Positions 49,032-59,219 of a stretch of DNA of 64,000 nt are shown here, one piece after another. Under the pieces are notes generated by a model. It saw nothing but the letters and a program-made list of their open reading frames with translations, was not told where the DNA came from and did not search any database. The position numbers were made by a program, and so were the translations under genes. This DNA is from Vavraia culicis subsp. floridensis (taxonomy: Eukaryota > Microsporidia > Pleistophoridae). Location: assembly GCF_000192795.1 (NCBI RefSeq), contig NW_007360628.1:18711-82710 (forward strand), written 5' to 3'. Position 1 is the first letter of the stretch. Each line of letters starts with the position of its first letter.

Positions 49032-49580
49032 TCAATGGTAACTGTGCTTGCTATCGATAGGTAGGCTATTACAGCCATTATTGTTACCAATAACTATCTT
49101 TTCGAGTACAATTAGCTTAGTATCGTTCCTTTTCGGTTTCTTTTTTTCTTTAGCGGCCAATTTTACCTCTTGGATTATCCTTAACCTTTCCTGTTCCGCA
49201 TCAACTACGTATTTTTTCCTGAGCCTAAAATGTACTATCAGTATAAGCGTGATCAACATGCAAAAAACAACTATTAACGCATTTAACGAGTTGTCGTTGC
49301 CGATATCAGGCTGCCCAAGATCAACGTACAAGCCAACGGCTGACTCTTTGTTATGTTTGGCGCTCACACACTTAGCAAATAACCGAAGAAAATCAGATCT
49401 GTATTTTTTTATATTGCTTACGTATTTTCCTGTAAGCATTTCTACTTGATCCCTAGCTATATCTTCGTACACCTGAATTCTATCGGTATCTGCAACCCAA
49501 ACATCACAAAAATTATCCACTATACCTCTGCAAATTTTAAATATCTCGTTACAACCTAGTATCATCGATTTCATGACCAT
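49032..49580 (-). CDS. C-x6-C-x7-C single-pass membrane protein, family member D
   Basis: The product has 182 residues. C10-x6-C17-x7-C25 (GCNEIFKICRGIVDNFC) is the signature; a fourth cysteine is at 71. The transmembrane helix lies at about 98-118 (LNALIVVFCMLITLILIVHF), followed by RLRKKY and a long charged tail with a KEKKKPKR stretch. The open frame continues upstream of the ATG, but only with a TTG and hydrophobic residues. The ATG at 49580 has CCC five bases before it and is my choice. The ectodomain is longer between the third and fourth cysteines (45 residues) than in the other members (35-38). Confidence 0.78.
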   Translation of the reverse strand: MVMKSMILGCNEIFKICRGIVDNFCDVWVADTDRIQVYEDIARDQVEMLTGKYVSNIKKYRSDFLRLFAKCVSAKHNKESAVGLYVDLGQPDIGNDNSLNALIVVFCMLITLILIVHFRLRKKYVVDAEQERLRIIQEVKLAAKEKKKPKRNDTKLIVLEKIVIGNNNGCNSLPIDSKHSYH

Positions 49581-50224
49581 GGAATGGGCTTGAAATGCCC
49601 ATGTGCATTTAATGATCCAACACGGCAAATTAAAAATTAGATATTCAAAAAGAGCATTCTTGTAAGATAGAAGCAATAATAATACTTAGACACGTATTCT
49701 ACGTGTTACAATCTGAATTATCTTATTAGAATCGGCCAAAAAGTCAAAAAAGGCTATCTTGCCCTGAATAGGGGAAGGCGCTGGAGTAAACAAGTGAATT
49801 TTTGTGCGATACAGCAAAGATAAACTGGGATGTTGTACGCGAACTCTTTATCCTCCACATCAATGCGCTAAAATTTAGTAAGATACCGGTATTTCATGAG
49901 CAGAGCTTTGATAGAGAGTTATGTGATAGTCTCAGCATTTTCAAACATGTAACACCATCGTATTCTCCAAACCGTATTACATATCTTAGTATAGAGACAT
50001 TATTTACAGCCTATACTTCACACACCAGACCATGTGTTGAATACAAGACCAGTCTCATGGTGATTTAAAAACGCATTTTTAGTGAAACAATACAGAAATG
50101 CCGCAGTAAAACTATGAATTTCGATAGAGTGAACGTGTTCTGGTACTAAAAGTATTGATCATTCTCTTATAAACGTTCAAAAACATGGAATACCTCGCCA
50201 AAACATAAATTATTTAATTAAATC
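49581..50224. other. intergenic
   Basis: About 640 bases, AT-rich. A plus-strand frame from 49802 begins with TTG and has no recognised domain. Confidence 0.4.
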
Positions 50225-50743
50225 TTAGTCGAGATCGTTTAAGGTCACAATGGTATCTTTTGGTATGTTCTTTGTCCTATGAGACTCTTTCACTGCCATT
50301 TCCACGTACTCTTTGTTCCTTTCGTCGTTTTGTTGCTTAACCGATTGTCGCTGCTTTTTTCGTTTGTGCTTGTGCGTGTGGCCACAAACTGCTTTTTTGC
50401 AGAGATAATAAACGTTGTAGGGAACGCTAAACAGAAATGCTCTGTTCTTCTCGAATAACAGGAAATAAACGAGCAAGCCGATCAGAAAAAGCCAAAAAAG
50501 GAGGCAAAACACATCAACCACTTGCTCAGCACATTCAGGAAAGAGGGGAGATGTTTCAACATTGTGCATACGAAAGCACTTGAGCACTTCATCGTATCTT
50601 ATTGTAAAATTTTGTGAGTACGACTTGTCTGAGTTGCTGCCGGTAAAAACGTCGATGGAATCTGCCGATTTACCTATAAGTGAGCATATACCCGTTTCTT
50701 TTCTAGGACATGACTTAAAGACGCGGTTACACATATCGTTCAT
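50225..50743 (-). CDS. C-x6-C-x7-C single-pass membrane protein, family member E
   Basis: The product has 172 residues. C5-x6-C12-x7-C20 (MCNRVFKSCPRKETGIC) is the signature; C56, C71 and C80 follow. One NFT glycosylation sequon lies at about residue 45. The transmembrane helix is at about 76-97 (VDVFCLLFWLFLIGLLVYFL). The tail is long and very basic (HTHKHKRKKQRQSVKQQNDE). The signature starts only five residues from the N-terminus, so no cleavable signal peptide is possible. Confidence 0.78.
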   Translation of the reverse strand: MNDMCNRVFKSCPRKETGICSLIGKSADSIDVFTGSNSDKSYSQNFTIRYDEVLKCFRMHNVETSPLFPECAEQVVDVFCLLFWLFLIGLLVYFLLFEKNRAFLFSVPYNVYYLCKKAVCGHTHKHKRKKQRQSVKQQNDERNKEYVEMAVKESHRTKNIPKDTIVTLNDLD

Positions 50744-53186
50744 AAGGTTTTATGCCGCAGCAACTTGGAATAACTATATAACTTGGTAATGCTATCGTGT
50801 TTACCCAAAATATACATTTTTAAATTAATTGTATAAGCTGAAACAGGCAAAATGCTTTAATGGGCCGAATTTGGCACCAGCAAGAGAAAAGTGTACATCG
50901 ATACTTCATAGGCCTTCGTACTTATCGTATAATCGTTGAGGTGACAAGCCTTATCAATTATGGGAAGTGGCTCGGTAAGTTGATTCGATAAATAGAAAGA
51001 CAGGCCGAAAGCTGGTTGGTCAAAAAAGCAAAAGTTGAATGTTGCAATCCGGTTTATTTCTCTGAAACGTTCACCGTAGTTGTTCATAAATAATATTTAA
51101 ATCACATGATTACCGGTGATGAGTAAATTTATCAGCTGCTGTCAGAAATGAGAACAAGAAAAACATGACACATTAAAGAGCGGTAATATCACTCAATACA
51201 AATCAAGCTTAGTTCTATTTTTCTAACGCAATAGTGTGCAAATTTACTTGTGCGGGTGTACAATACATATAAAACATAAAGTATGCTGTTCGGTTTGTAG
51301 AACAAGTTACAATAGGTTATTTGAATCATTCGCTGTTCACAACAGTTATATCTTACTTTTTATACGCATGCATATCAAATGAAAAAATAATTTACCATAA
51401 ATCTATTCGTTCAAACCGAGTTTCACGGCTAGAAAATCTTTTCCGACAAAGGTGTTTTAGGTTGCATTATTTCATGGCTAGAGAAGATGTTTGCCACTCT
51501 TAAAAGATGGCGCTCTATGCAGTAACGGAGAAAATGAATAATGTGTGCTGCGAAGCAACAAGGTTACAACGACTTCATGATATAAAGAATCACATTTTAG
51601 CTTTATCTTTGTTCCTAGTAGCATTGAAACATGGGCGTGATTACTTGCAGGTTAGCGATACAAGCTTGCATTTCGTCTCAAGTTGCAATTGAAAATACGC
51701 CAAATATGATAGATAGATTCGAATACTCGTAGATGTTTCATCAACATCCTGGAAAAAAGAAAAACGCACTATTCTGTCTAGATTAAATGAAAACTCATCT
51801 TCCCCTTTTGTTGAGTTGGTTTAGATCCCAACGATTAGATGAAATTATCGAACATAATGATTGAATATCAGTACAAGATCCCTTTGTTGTCCTCATCACT
51901 TGGTATTTAAATAAATTGGTGGTGAAAATAGAAGAAATAGCTTACACCTTCTACCTATACGATAATGCCCTCGTCATCCTATCGAGAAGAAAGATCGTAG
52001 CGCTTACAATTTTGTAAAAGACTTATAAATATTTGGGTGGCATATGTCAAGATAGATGGTCAAAGCGTATAATATTTGTAGAAGTGCGCGTTAAAGTCTG
52101 CACCGAGTAAGATATCGAGGAGACACAATAACCGAGTGGGGAAACTAGAATGCTTATCCACAACGGCCCAGAGTCGGTCTCTCTCGGCAAATGATTCTAC
52201 AAAGTGTCTAAGAGGTCCCTGGATCGTTATGAAAAAGTGATGCGCTAGCAGAAGAAATACCAAGGAATGTGATCTATTAACCATGGATAATGGGTAAAGA
52301 GTGCAGCGTCCTTTGAGAATGCAGTGCCTCTGCAACTGCAGGATAGTCTTTGCTAGAGCCTCAGGAAATTTCTGACTGCCAATGTGGTTGGCCTCTGAGA
52401 CGAAAATACAGCCGTGAACAGAAGATTTTATAGCTCTGATGGGTAGTAAACTCTCAGGAAAGGCGAGTACCGAATGCATAAATCTTCATATCAGTGTTGA
52501 TCGGAAGACGAAGAAGCTCAATTAGTTTCCTCTTTCAAATCGGTTTATCGAAAATATCTAACCCTTACAATTCATTAATAGCTGTATATCCAACCTTACC
52601 TATAGCCCTTGCTGGTGTAGCCGCTTATTTGATCGTCTCATTCCTGACAAAGCAAATTAAAGGGTTTTAATAAAATTTTAATTACAGTATAGCTTATTCC
52701 AAGGTATTCCAATGGTTTGATACTTTCCTGGTAGCGCAGAGTGCTTTGAGGTAAAACTGAGAAGTACTTGAAGATTGAATAACATAAGGAGGAAAATCAG
52801 ATATCGAAAAAAGGTCCTGAACGTGAATTAGAGTTAGAGCATGTTGAATTTTGTAAAGATGTCAACAAATTAATGGTAACGAGACATGTGCGGTATCCCC
52901 AAAGCTGAGTTTAATGACCGCAGTCATCCATTTTTGACGTAAACTTCTCCAAATACGCGGGAGATAGTAAAGGAAATACATGTGACGATGGCGCTGGAAT
53001 AAATATGCCTTCGATGAACAAAATAATGACAGAGCAGGAAACATACGAATAAATAAATATGGTGAAGAATCATGAGAAGATAGGGAATTAACGATGCTGC
53101 AAACTCGAGAGCTGCCCGTCAACAATCAAATGTGATAGACCAGCACCACCGTATACCGAATAACACTACAGCACATTTTATTGGAA
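50744..53186. other. intergenic, long, possible retroelement relic
   Basis: About 2.4 kb with no confirmed gene. A 139-residue minus-strand frame at 52060-52479 ends in a motif like the endonuclease of non-LTR retrotransposons. The rest is AT-rich and shows no readable protein. Confidence 0.4.
52060..52479 (-). pseudogene. possible relic of a non-LTR retrotransposon endonuclease (tentative)
   Basis: An ATG frame of 139 residues has a locally higher GC content than its flanks. Near its end it reads LLCLLDILLGADFNAHF, which resembles the GGDFNA motif of the AP-like endonuclease domain of LINE elements. The preceding 120 residues have a plausible but unproven length for that domain. No reverse transcriptase can be read downstream. 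I regard the match as suggestive only, because a six-residue motif can occur by chance. Confidence 0.25.
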
Positions 53187-53372
53187 TCATATTTTCTCTT
53201 TCTCATCGGTACTCTCTGTGCTGTCCGGGTCAAATTTTGAAAGCAAATCCTTTCGCTTCTTTTTAAGCACGGCGAACACGCCTCCTTCATGGACCATCTT
53301 ACGAAAAGGTGATACTATCAGCTTATTTGAAGGTGAGTTATAGCTGAAGAACGCGTTTTGTTGATCTTTCAT
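53187..53372 (-). CDS. small basic protein, unknown
   Basis: The product has 61 residues. The ATG at 53372 is the first in the frame; a GTG farther upstream is ignored. The centre is basic (VFAVLKKKRKDLLSKF) and the C-terminus acidic (DPDSTESTDEKEK). A T/A-rich tract (TATTTAAAAAAATTC) lies about 27-41 bases upstream on the gene strand and could serve as a TATA element. It has no membrane segment and no family that I recognise. It could be a ribosome- or nucleolus-associated small protein, or a chance frame. Confidence 0.4.
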   Translation of the reverse strand: MKDQQNAFFSYNSPSNKLIVSPFRKMVHEGGVFAVLKKKRKDLLSKFDPDSTESTDEKEKI

Positions 53373-54020
53373 CAAGGATGAAAAAAAGAATTTTTTTAAA
53401 TACGAAAACACAAGAACAAAAAGAATTGATGACCGCGTGGATTATCAGTCGCAGCATAGTTATATGTACCGGTGGAAAGGTATCAAGCAGCCTTAACCAT
53501 TATTTTTCAACAAACTGTTTATTAAATAGTGTTAAATGCTATTTCTGAGGATGTGTCTCGTCAGGACAGGGCAAAACAGGAAGGTAATCTTATCGCTTGT
53601 GTTGGTGCTATCAATACGTAAAAAATAAAAAAAACTACAGGACAGTTAGACATACCGCAGCACGAGACCATCGTTTGGTTGAAGGATTACACGCACGGTA
53701 AATAACTTGTAGGATCTAGTAAATTATGCCGATTGTTTACCATGTTTTAGGACAAGCAGGCACTTGATCAAAAGATGTCTATTCGTTGTGTAAAAATATA
53801 GTATGGCTGATATGATCACATACACTACAATGAATTTATTTCTTCACCATACTTTTGATTTCATTTGTAAGGGACAAAACTTACGAGTTAGCCCATTTTT
53901 TAACCAAATGAAAATTGTTCGCACCATACTATCGTGTAAGATCTAATATTCCTTCCAATCCGGTTACTAAAATATGTTGTTTATCTATGCCCTCAAGTTG
54001 TTGGAATACCCCTCCGAGAA
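53373..54020. other. intergenic
   Basis: About 650 bases, AT-rich, between divergent genes. CCCC at about 54010 precedes the next start. Confidence 0.45.
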
Positions 54021-54644
54021 ATGCTACAAAATTATTTGAAAAACAAGCGCGTTCTCTTAAAGCTTTCCTATCTTACACAGCATTGCCAGTCAAATTATCC
54101 ATTTACTATAGCCGACTTTGACAAAAGATTGGTGAAATATGTACAGAAAAAATACAAGGAGTTCAGAAACAAACAAATACGGGTCGCAAGAGCAGAAAAG
54201 CGTGATTGTTACGATAACGTATCCCTTTCGAACTTTAATGATTTTATATTGATGAAGCCCACGAACGACAAGATCTATAAGTGTTTGAGGCCCGACGACA
54301 TGGTGATGGAATGGCTATTGGAGGTATACGATAAGGGCGGTTTTAAGGAGTGTCCGTTCTGTTTCAAGAAAATTGATGCAAATTCTTTTGAACAACACGT
54401 GAAGAACGAAATTAATCCGGAGAGCAGCGGCCAGAGTACAAACAGAATTAAAGTGCTAATCGAGTTTGAATGTGATAAAAAGGTTGTGCTTATTGCATCT
54501 AAAAGTGTAAAGGAAGCTAAGAAGGAGATCGGTGCAGAACTTAAAATACCTGTTTCTAAATTGCATTTGTTTGAGGGAAAGAGAGCACTGAAGAATACCG
54601 ATGACATTTGCAGTAATGAAATAATATTGAGAATGAAGCGTTGA
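54021..54644 (+). CDS. zinc-finger and ubiquitin-like domain protein
   Basis: The product has 207 residues. The N-terminal half is helical and basic. At about 110-130 it has ECPFCFKKIDANSFEQHVKN, a CxxC followed by a His that resembles a C2H2-type or CCH finger. The last 65 residues (IKVLIEFECDKKVVLIASKS through LHLFEGKRALKNTDDI) look like a ubiquitin-like fold ending in ILRMKR. SF3A1 of the U2 snRNP has a C-terminal ubiquitin-like domain with a basic tail, but this protein lacks SURP modules, so I do not assign it. CCCC lies about ten bases before the ATG, supporting the start. Confidence 0.7.
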   Translation: MLQNYLKNKRVLLKLSYLTQHCQSNYPFTIADFDKRLVKYVQKKYKEFRNKQIRVARAEKRDCYDNVSLSNFNDFILMKPTNDKIYKCLRPDDMVMEWLLEVYDKGGFKECPFCFKKIDANSFEQHVKNEINPESSGQSTNRIKVLIEFECDKKVVLIASKSVKEAKKEIGAELKIPVSKLHLFEGKRALKNTDDICSNEIILRMKR

Positions 54645-56020
54645 GAACGGATTGCTACGAACACGCATTCTTCTAATGAAGGTCAAGATGTGGTGGGAAG
54701 TAAAGCCACAACATGAGAACACATGGTGGCATGTTTAACTGCCGAGTAGCACGATTTGCCAGCAACTTTGCAATTTATGAGCAATATAGCGAATTATACG
54801 TCTAATTTGAGTGTTATTTGGTCCTATGAGGCTGTTGAAAATCACCCTGTCGTTCGACATCAAGATTGCCATCGAAGAGTGTGAAGATTCAAATCATGTA
54901 GTCGTTAATGTAATTGAACAAATAGTTAATTGAAAGCAAAAGTGCTATAAAAGGTATTTGTGCCAAAAAGTTTATCTCATAGTTAAATAATGAGCCAAAA
55001 ATGAGCACAATGGCGTATCGGAGTATATATAAAAATATTAAGCAAGCATTGGGTGACGTGCACATATGCGCTTTTGCTTTTGATTCTTCAGTATAAAATT
55101 ATGATGGCCATAAATTGCTTTTGTTTTTGATTCTTCAGTATAAAATTATGGTGGCCATAAATTCTTACTTAAATCTCGTTGAAATGAATCGTGCACCGTT
55201 TGCTATATTGTTTTTGGATATACGTTTAACTGGATACATAAAGACAAATAAATTGTTTGAGCACTTTCTTATGGGAAAACGTTCACAATCTCAATATATT
55301 TGCATCTTTATTGTGCAAAATACCACGCATGTCTCGTGTAAAAGTAGGTTAAATAGATATATTTTGTTTCTCTGGTACGAATATTCCGCACAATATAACT
55401 CAAATTTGCACCAGATTACTATTAATTTTTGTGTAAGCATTGGCACAACTATGACCTGTCGGACAAGATGGTAAAACAAATATACCATTATGTATTTCGA
55501 ATAGCCATGATGAAATATGTATTGAACGCTTCATAAAAGCCCAATGACTCAAACTATTTGTAAAAAATCCGTTCTGCTTTTGATGAGCTGCATGGAATGT
55601 TTTTGGAAGACATTACCTCCTCTTTTTAGCATATCGGCAGCAGCCAATTGAAATGGTAAAATCATTGTTCGTGATAAATTACGGAATCTTGAATTGTGAT
55701 GTTACTTCACAAATTTTTTATCGAAAGCACGTTTATTCATAATTGCACCATCCAAACAAACACACTTTTTGGGTGTGTACACAGGCTGTATTGCGAGACT
55801 ACTTCCTAAAATTTTTTAAAGGAGAGCGGCCAATCTATTGAGATCGATGACATGCATGCACTTGAAAAGTTATTGAGAGAATAGGAACAATTCAAGCACA
55901 AATACAGATTTATTATCCGTCTATAATACCAATTGTTACACCAAATCCCTTTCAGCAACGATTTTATGAACCGGTAATTTACTTATAACGCATCGATTAT
56001 TTTGCCCCTCGGAAAGTAAA
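54645..56020. other. intergenic with a 47-bp direct repeat
   Basis: About 1.4 kb. It contains the two-copy repeat at 55070-55163 and no supported gene. Plus-strand frames starting with TTG around 55115 are open only because the repeat is. Confidence 0.45.
55070..55163. repeat. 47-bp direct tandem duplication
   Basis: Two adjacent copies begin at 55070 and 55117 (GCTTTTG, then TTTTGATTCTTCAGTATAAA). They differ at two positions. Confidence 0.95.
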
Positions 56021-57058
56021 ATGGCAAACACGACAACCCCAATAAGAAAGAAATTTTCAGTAGGCAAGTTAATATTATCATGTCTACTGGTTGGATTGAT
56101 AGCAATAATTGCGCATTTTATCCTCAAATACATGTACTCCTTTGTGTGGCTCAACGAGGACACGGATGCAAGGATTTTCTACTCGTGGAGAACGAAGCAC
56201 GCCGACAAACACATGATTGGCCCATACGAACATGTGGCGGATAAGACTTGGGATACAAGCAATAAAGAGTTGAAAGACTTTCTAGAGTTTGCGCAGGGCT
56301 CGAAGAAGATGCTCGATGACAAGGGACCAGAGCATTTCCCTCGTGGTTCTATGCAGTACTACACGCACACCTTTGAATGGAATGACAGCGTGTTCCTACC
56401 TGTGAGGAAGCATTTGATGACAATGACGACTAAGGACGCAAGTGAGAACAAAGACGTGAAGGTTATTTATTTAGATCTGCCAGATTTTAAGCTCAGTGGT
56501 CTAGGGAATGACCATTTGGAGAACGTAGATAACATGCACGATGCGATGAGCGACCTCGTTTCTCTTCTCAGATGTTTGATTGATATCAAGAAGGAAGACA
56601 AGCTGCTTGACGGTACAGATCCAGAGAAAAACATCATTATCGATCATACATTTAATCTTTGGAATAAGATGGAATACAAATACACGGTGCGCAATGGAGA
56701 TAAGAAAAAGACCACTGATCTAACAAAAGCACACGTATTGAAATTCTACAGGAATCTTGCCAGAGCCAGCACCACGGTATTTGAGTCGTTCATGTATTCG
56801 AGGATGTTTTTCATGTTTTACTTCTACACCACGTCTGCATTCCCTGATGAAGATAACACTGATAAGAGGTTTGAGAATGCCACGAAGATGTTTACACACA
56901 TCATGTCGCGGGCATACAAGGATCCAGCGGATGCGAAAAAGGAATCAAAGTTTGCTGCCGGGTTTAGGAAGTTTTATTCACCCAAAATGCTGGATTTGCC
57001 AGATTTTGACAATAATGAAGCTACGAGGGTTGTAGACGAGATAGGCATACAGGATTAA
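56021..57058 (+). CDS. type II membrane or exported protein, unknown
   Basis: The product has 345 residues. Basic residues (RKKFSVGK) precede one hydrophobic helix at about 16-38 (LILSCLLVGLIAIIAHFILK), so the remaining 300 residues should lie outside the cytosol, as a type II protein or after signal cleavage. The rest is mixed helical and contains aromatic-rich stretches (ESFMYSRMFFMFYFYTTSAF) but no recognised domain. Sequons are few (a possible NDS near residue 122). CCCC occurs about 15 bases before the ATG. It could be a lineage-specific secreted factor. Confidence 0.78.
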   Translation: MANTTTPIRKKFSVGKLILSCLLVGLIAIIAHFILKYMYSFVWLNEDTDARIFYSWRTKHADKHMIGPYEHVADKTWDTSNKELKDFLEFAQGSKKMLDDKGPEHFPRGSMQYYTHTFEWNDSVFLPVRKHLMTMTTKDASENKDVKVIYLDLPDFKLSGLGNDHLENVDNMHDAMSDLVSLLRCLIDIKKEDKLLDGTDPEKNIIIDHTFNLWNKMEYKYTVRNGDKKKTTDLTKAHVLKFYRNLARASTTVFESFMYSRMFFMFYFYTTSAFPDEDNTDKRFENATKMFTHIMSRAYKDPADAKKESKFAAGFRKFYSPKMLDLPDFDNNEATRVVDEIGIQD

Positions 57059-57602
57059 AGGTTTATTTTTCGTCACTTGGTATTGTCAATTTTATCAATC
57101 TATCTCCATTATTTAGAAAATTGTTTTTGTTATTTAGGCAATTTATGGGCCACATTAATTAGGATGCGTATCAGTGCCTTCATTTATGTTCACCGCCTTG
57201 TTGGATACAACATAATCACTCGACATACCGGCAGGAGTATTCATTCTGTGAGAAGGATGAAAAGGAAACTGCGTAGCATCTCCTCTAGAAGTGCCAACGA
57301 TGGGCGAGTATCCAATGCTTTTCCTCGGCTGGGTCTAATTACATTCACCTATAGATCCTGAGAAGAAGACTCCTGGAAGAGTCGCACAAGTCACAGCTTG
57401 CGCGCTAGGATCATTGCTGCATGCCTTTCTGTTGGGTGAGGGCGCGCTGGTTTCTTCCATGAACCAAAAGCTAATGGCTGTGATCGGTCCCAGTGGACCG
57501 GAAAAGTGTGCCTCCTAGATGTTACTCTATGAAAAGATAGGTAGACAGTTACCAGCAAAACAATCAAATCTGAGATATCAGAATTAGTAAACAACCATTT
57601 AT
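57059..57602. other. intergenic between convergent genes
   Basis: About 540 bases. The part at 57360-57520 is more GC-rich than its surroundings and contains a minus-strand frame with a weak resemblance to an RNase H segment of LTR elements. This is too short to call. Confidence 0.4.
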
Positions 57603-59219
57603 TTAATACCTATCAATCCTACTTTCGCTCGATTCAGCATAAAACTCTTTACTTCTGTTAATCGCACTTATGTTCTTCTTCCTCGGTACACCGCTATTCT
57701 CCAAAGCTTGCAGACTAAGAGTGCCATTCAAATATATACTCTTGTATTTGACCTTAGGATCCTCTTTTACCTTCAAAGTATCCTTTTGCTCCAGAATCGT
57801 CCTGTAATTTTGAATTATCTTGCTGTTATCAAGAGAAGCAACGAAGGCCTTCGTGAACAACAGCGATTGATTCTCCTTGAATATCTCCAAGTATTTCGCA
57901 TTGAATACTTGATACTTTTTATTTGTAAAAACATCTAACTCATTGAGAATTGTCCTATATTGCTTGTTTAACAGTGCCTTCACCTCTGCTATGTTGCTTC
58001 TGAACCTATCAATCTCAATCTTCAGCAACGACATGCATTTTTCGTTCTTACGCTCCTCCTCCGCGAAATTTATGTCTGCTTTTAGCTTGTCCGCCAGCTC
58101 ATTTGCCTGCAGATACGTGATCAAAGAGTGCTCAGATGGGTGGTTTCCCTTCAGCCTGCACTGTGTGCACAGAGGAACGTTGCACTCCTTGCAAAAATAA
58201 TCAACAACTGTTTCTGGGTGATCCCTACAGTTGAAGAATTTCTTGCTTCCACCTAATTTTGAAAAATAGTGTCGCAAATGTCTCCTTGTGAAGAAATCAT
58301 AGTGCAACTTTTGATCGCACTCCTCACAAAAAGATGCCCGTTCAGCCACACAGAACATATTTGCCTCCTTCTTTTGGCAGCGCTCGCACATGTTGGATTT
58401 CTTCGACTGTAGCTCCAAGTTTTTGTCGAAATGGAAGTCTACTTCGTAAAGGGGGAGTATGCGCTCAGGATCTTTTATTACATACGAGAAACGCTTGATA
58501 TCAATGTCGCCATCAACTATCCGTACAAGGAGGTCGTCGCGTTCCTTACAACTTTCATCCTTGCGATCTTTTAAAGCTAGACGCTCGATGTGTTCTCTCA
58601 TATTTTCATGATTAATTGTCTTCTTGTCGCCCCTGTGAGCACAGTCCCCTTGCTGTGCGTACTTCTTTCTATTCCTGGTCTTTTTGTTCTCATCGTCATT
58701 ATAATCGTATCCGATGTCTCTGTACTCCTTGAGAAGCTCGGCAAATTCTTTCTTCGCCTTGTGCCTATCAATTTGCAGCTCCTCCTCATCACCGTCGGAT
58801 GAAAGTTCGTTCATTTCTATCTTTGAGTCTTCTTTTTCACACGAATTTTCAGTAGTAGTTGTTGGCTCTTCGTAGTCATTTATTGTTTTAAGGGATTCAT
58901 CGTATACAACAAAGTTATCAAATGCCTCCGGCGGGGAAAATTCTATCCCATATGCCTTATCAGCGTATATTGTTTTCCCGACAGCCACCACGCCATAGTA
59001 CAGTGTGTGCTCACTCTTCTCGAAATCAATTGGTAAATTGAATAGAGGAACGAATGTGTTTTTATCTTTCCTCTGAAAGAATGCGCAAAAGATGTCATTT
59101 GTCTTGTACCTTGCATAGAAGTCCTGCTTTTGCTGATGACTGGTACACTTTTTCCTGTTTACTAATTTTAAAGTGTGACTGCCCAGGACATAACGAAGCA
59201 GGTACTCGAATTCCGTCAT
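57603..59219 (-). CDS. two-B-box coiled-coil protein (TRIM-like, no RING)
   Basis: The protein has 538 residues. Two zinc-binding B-boxes lie in tandem. B-box 1 uses C278, C281, C290, C298, C301, H306, H314 and H317. B-box 2 uses C331, H334, C343, C346, C351, C354, H360 and H364. A long coiled-coil-like region (about 375-480) follows, as in TRIM proteins. There is no RING before the boxes and no B30.2 domain after; the N-terminal 120 residues (LLRYVLGSHTLKLVNRKK and following) are unfamiliar and the next 150 are low-complexity and acidic. The ATG at 59219 follows CCCC by four bases. The function is unknown; a ubiquitin-related or scaffolding role would follow from the family. Confidence 0.85.
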   Translation of the reverse strand: MTEFEYLLRYVLGSHTLKLVNRKKCTSHQQKQDFYARYKTNDIFCAFFQRKDKNTFVPLFNLPIDFEKSEHTLYYGVVAVGKTIYADKAYGIEFSPPEAFDNFVVYDESLKTINDYEEPTTTTENSCEKEDSKIEMNELSSDGDEEELQIDRHKAKKEFAELLKEYRDIGYDYNDDENKKTRNRKKYAQQGDCAHRGDKKTINHENMREHIERLALKDRKDESCKERDDLLVRIVDGDIDIKRFSYVIKDPERILPLYEVDFHFDKNLELQSKKSNMCERCQKKEANMFCVAERASFCEECDQKLHYDFFTRRHLRHYFSKLGGSKKFFNCRDHPETVVDYFCKECNVPLCTQCRLKGNHPSEHSLITYLQANELADKLKADINFAEEERKNEKCMSLLKIEIDRFRSNIAEVKALLNKQYRTILNELDVFTNKKYQVFNAKYLEIFKENQSLLFTKAFVASLDNSKIIQNYRTILEQKDTLKVKEDPKVKYKSIYLNGTLSLQALENSGVPRKKNISAINRSKEFYAESSESRIDRY

